Shown piece after piece: positions 62,659 to 64,000 of a stretch of 64,000 nucleotides of DNA (position 1 is its first letter; each line of letters starts with the position of its first letter). Location: assembly GCA_905250025.1 (NCBI GenBank), contig CAJNOJ010000076.1, positions 349,443-413,442 of the forward strand. Direction: 5' to 3'. This DNA is from Adineta ricciae (taxonomy: Eukaryota > Rotifera > Eurotatoria > Adinetida > Adinetidae). The notes under the pieces are model-generated. The model saw only the letters and a program-made list of their open reading frames with translations. It was not told where the DNA came from and did not search any database. The position numbers were made by a program, and so were the translations under genes.

Positions 62659-64000
62659 TCAACTGATACAATCATTGCCTAGAACTCCTTCGTCATCAAT
62701 AACATCGAAATAAACCCGAGGAAGTGCGCAGCCTAGTGCTGCGACAAGCGGTTCGCGTTTCAATTGACAAACATGTAGAACGGTTTGTCCTAGAATTGAT
62801 TGTAAAAATAAGGATAAATCTTGAGCAGCTTGCTTTTCTAATTGAAAAAATTCTCCTGTTAACATACAACGTTTTACAGATGGATAAAGTTTCGTAATTA
62901 ATTTGATCGTTAATGCGATGTTCATTGTAAACATCGACAGTAATGAACGACGCATGGCGAAACGTGTTGGCGCAGATGACGATTGAAGGAAACTATCATC
63001 TGTTTGGGTATGAACATCGAATGTACAAATTTCCTTATCGTAAGAAGCATTTCGTCGATTGGACCAACCACGATAGATATAATGTGGCTTGTCCGAATGT
63101 GTATAATCATCTGGAAAGTATCGCTGTGATACACGAGTGAAACTTGTAATCGGAATTTGAGGTAAATGAATGGAAGATGAACGTGAACAATTTTTACATA
63201 AATCTTTGCAAGTAACGTCAAATGACGGTGGAGGAGATGCTCGTCGATATGAATATGGTGATGTTAGATAAGTACTTTTAGAAGATGATGTGGATGGACT
63301 AGATGAAAGTCGAGATGAACAACAATTTCGAATGGTAGAAAGAATTTTGCTTACATTTCTTCGTCAGTTGTCGTGTCAAAACCAGGCTGAAGAAGTTTCG
63401 TTAAGTTGGAATAAGTTTTATAACATAGATTATTCGATGTGACTACTGAGTAATGATTCGATGAATGAACAATATAGAAAAAAGTACTAGCAGCTTCGGC
63501 ATGAACCAGTATATAAGGATAAAGTTGATGTTTGTCATCATGAGTGTTCTCATTGGAATTGATTATTTCGATCAATTCGTTTTCGTTGGCTATAGATTTT
63601 TGTTTATGAAGTAGAAAATCTAATCCAATCATATAGGATTCAGCACGATATTGAACAATATCGAAATTTAAATTGATTTTACTTAAGCGAGAGGAAATTT
63701 TCGACTCATATTCACTTGTTTGTTCACCAGTAAGTGCGATATTGAGAACAAATGACGATGCCAACGAGGAGTTATAATTCACAAATGATTGTAAACGCAT
63801 GAGAATCAGTTGAAATTCATCATGTGTTAATGAAAATAGACGAAAGTTGCCTTCTTGTTCAGTGATTGTCCGTAAATCTACATTCAATATTGACCAATCA
63901 TTATGTTCATGGTCAAGAATTAATGATATAAGGTAACGTTGAAAAACAATGGTAGAATAATTGACATTCTGAGGATAGAGTTCTAACAAAACAAGATGTA
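62659..64000 (-). CDS. 3' part of a large unrecognised protein
   Basis: Partial; the gene continues beyond the window. Exons 64000-63355 and 63298-62659 are separated by a 56-nt intron and end with DDEGVLGNDCIS. The visible part is about 430 residues. It has no signal peptide or membrane helix. Features: NSSLASSFVLNIALTGEQTS, ILVHAEAASTFFYIVHSSNH, a Ser-rich linker after the intron, CKDLCKNCSRSS, THSDKPHYIYRGWSNRRN and a helical end QLEKQAAQDLSLFLQSILGQ. I do not recognise the family. Confidence 0.7.

Overview
The window is eukaryotic, AT-rich and compact, with many short (about 45-70 nt) GT-AG introns, and it comes very probably from a bdelloid rotifer. The strongest sign is at 6721-6743: a spliced-leader exon (gcttattacaatttaccaag plus a short tail, followed by a GT donor) that matches the bdelloid rotifer SL as I remember it. 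It lies 3' of a U2 snRNA gene, and both genes carry the same 14-nt upstream block about 48 nt before their starts. The repertoire (AMPK beta, ARF, RPS2, cyclin Y, SALL, nuclear receptor, kinesin-II KAP3) is animal; D-lactate dehydrogenase and many lineage-restricted surface proteins also fit bdelloids.

Layout. 0.8-4.2 kb (-): membrane-anchored copine-type vWA protein. 6.2-6.8 kb (+): U2 snRNA and SL RNA. 7.1-11.6 kb (-): AMPK beta and TFIIIC90. 12.5-13.3 kb (+): ARF1-type GTPase. 13.96-18.26 kb (+): four close-packed genes that look like an SL-processed polycistron and end in a RING-like plus IRG-like GTPase fusion. 18.3-19.4 kb (-): D-lactate dehydrogenase, convergent with it. 21.7-26.3 kb (-): RPS2 directly downstream of TATDN1, whose first intron holds a plus-strand gene of unknown function. 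26.9-28.6 kb (-): cyclin Y. 29.3 kb (+): Ly6-like surface protein. 30-31.4 kb (-): intronless divergent eRF1. 32.3-34.3 kb (-): SALL zinc-finger factor. 34.5-35.5 kb (+): 5'-truncated TPR gene starting at an N.

36-46 kb is accessory: a CCGG-rich island, a coiled-coil pseudogene, small Cys-rich and mucin-like membrane proteins and a decayed SLC30A5-type zinc transporter. 46.7-49 kb (-): nuclear receptor. 50.1-55.9 kb (-): long coiled-coil protein whose locus holds a false duplication around an N gap. 58.3-59.8 kb (-): type I surface protein with two related Cys modules. 60.4-62.4 kb (-): KAP3 without its N-terminal third. 62.7-64 kb (-): 3' part of an unrecognised large gene.

Themes: (1) SL trans-splicing, with polypyrimidine/AG sites just 5' of many start codons and two runs of closely spaced co-directional genes; (2) lineage-specific membrane proteins with short Cys modules or Ser/Thr stalks; (3) divergent copies of core genes (eRF1 with CIKS for NIKS, truncated KAP3, dead zinc transporter), as expected in a degenerate tetraploid genome. 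Exon limits were read by eye from GT-AG signals and reading frame; no alignment or database search was run.
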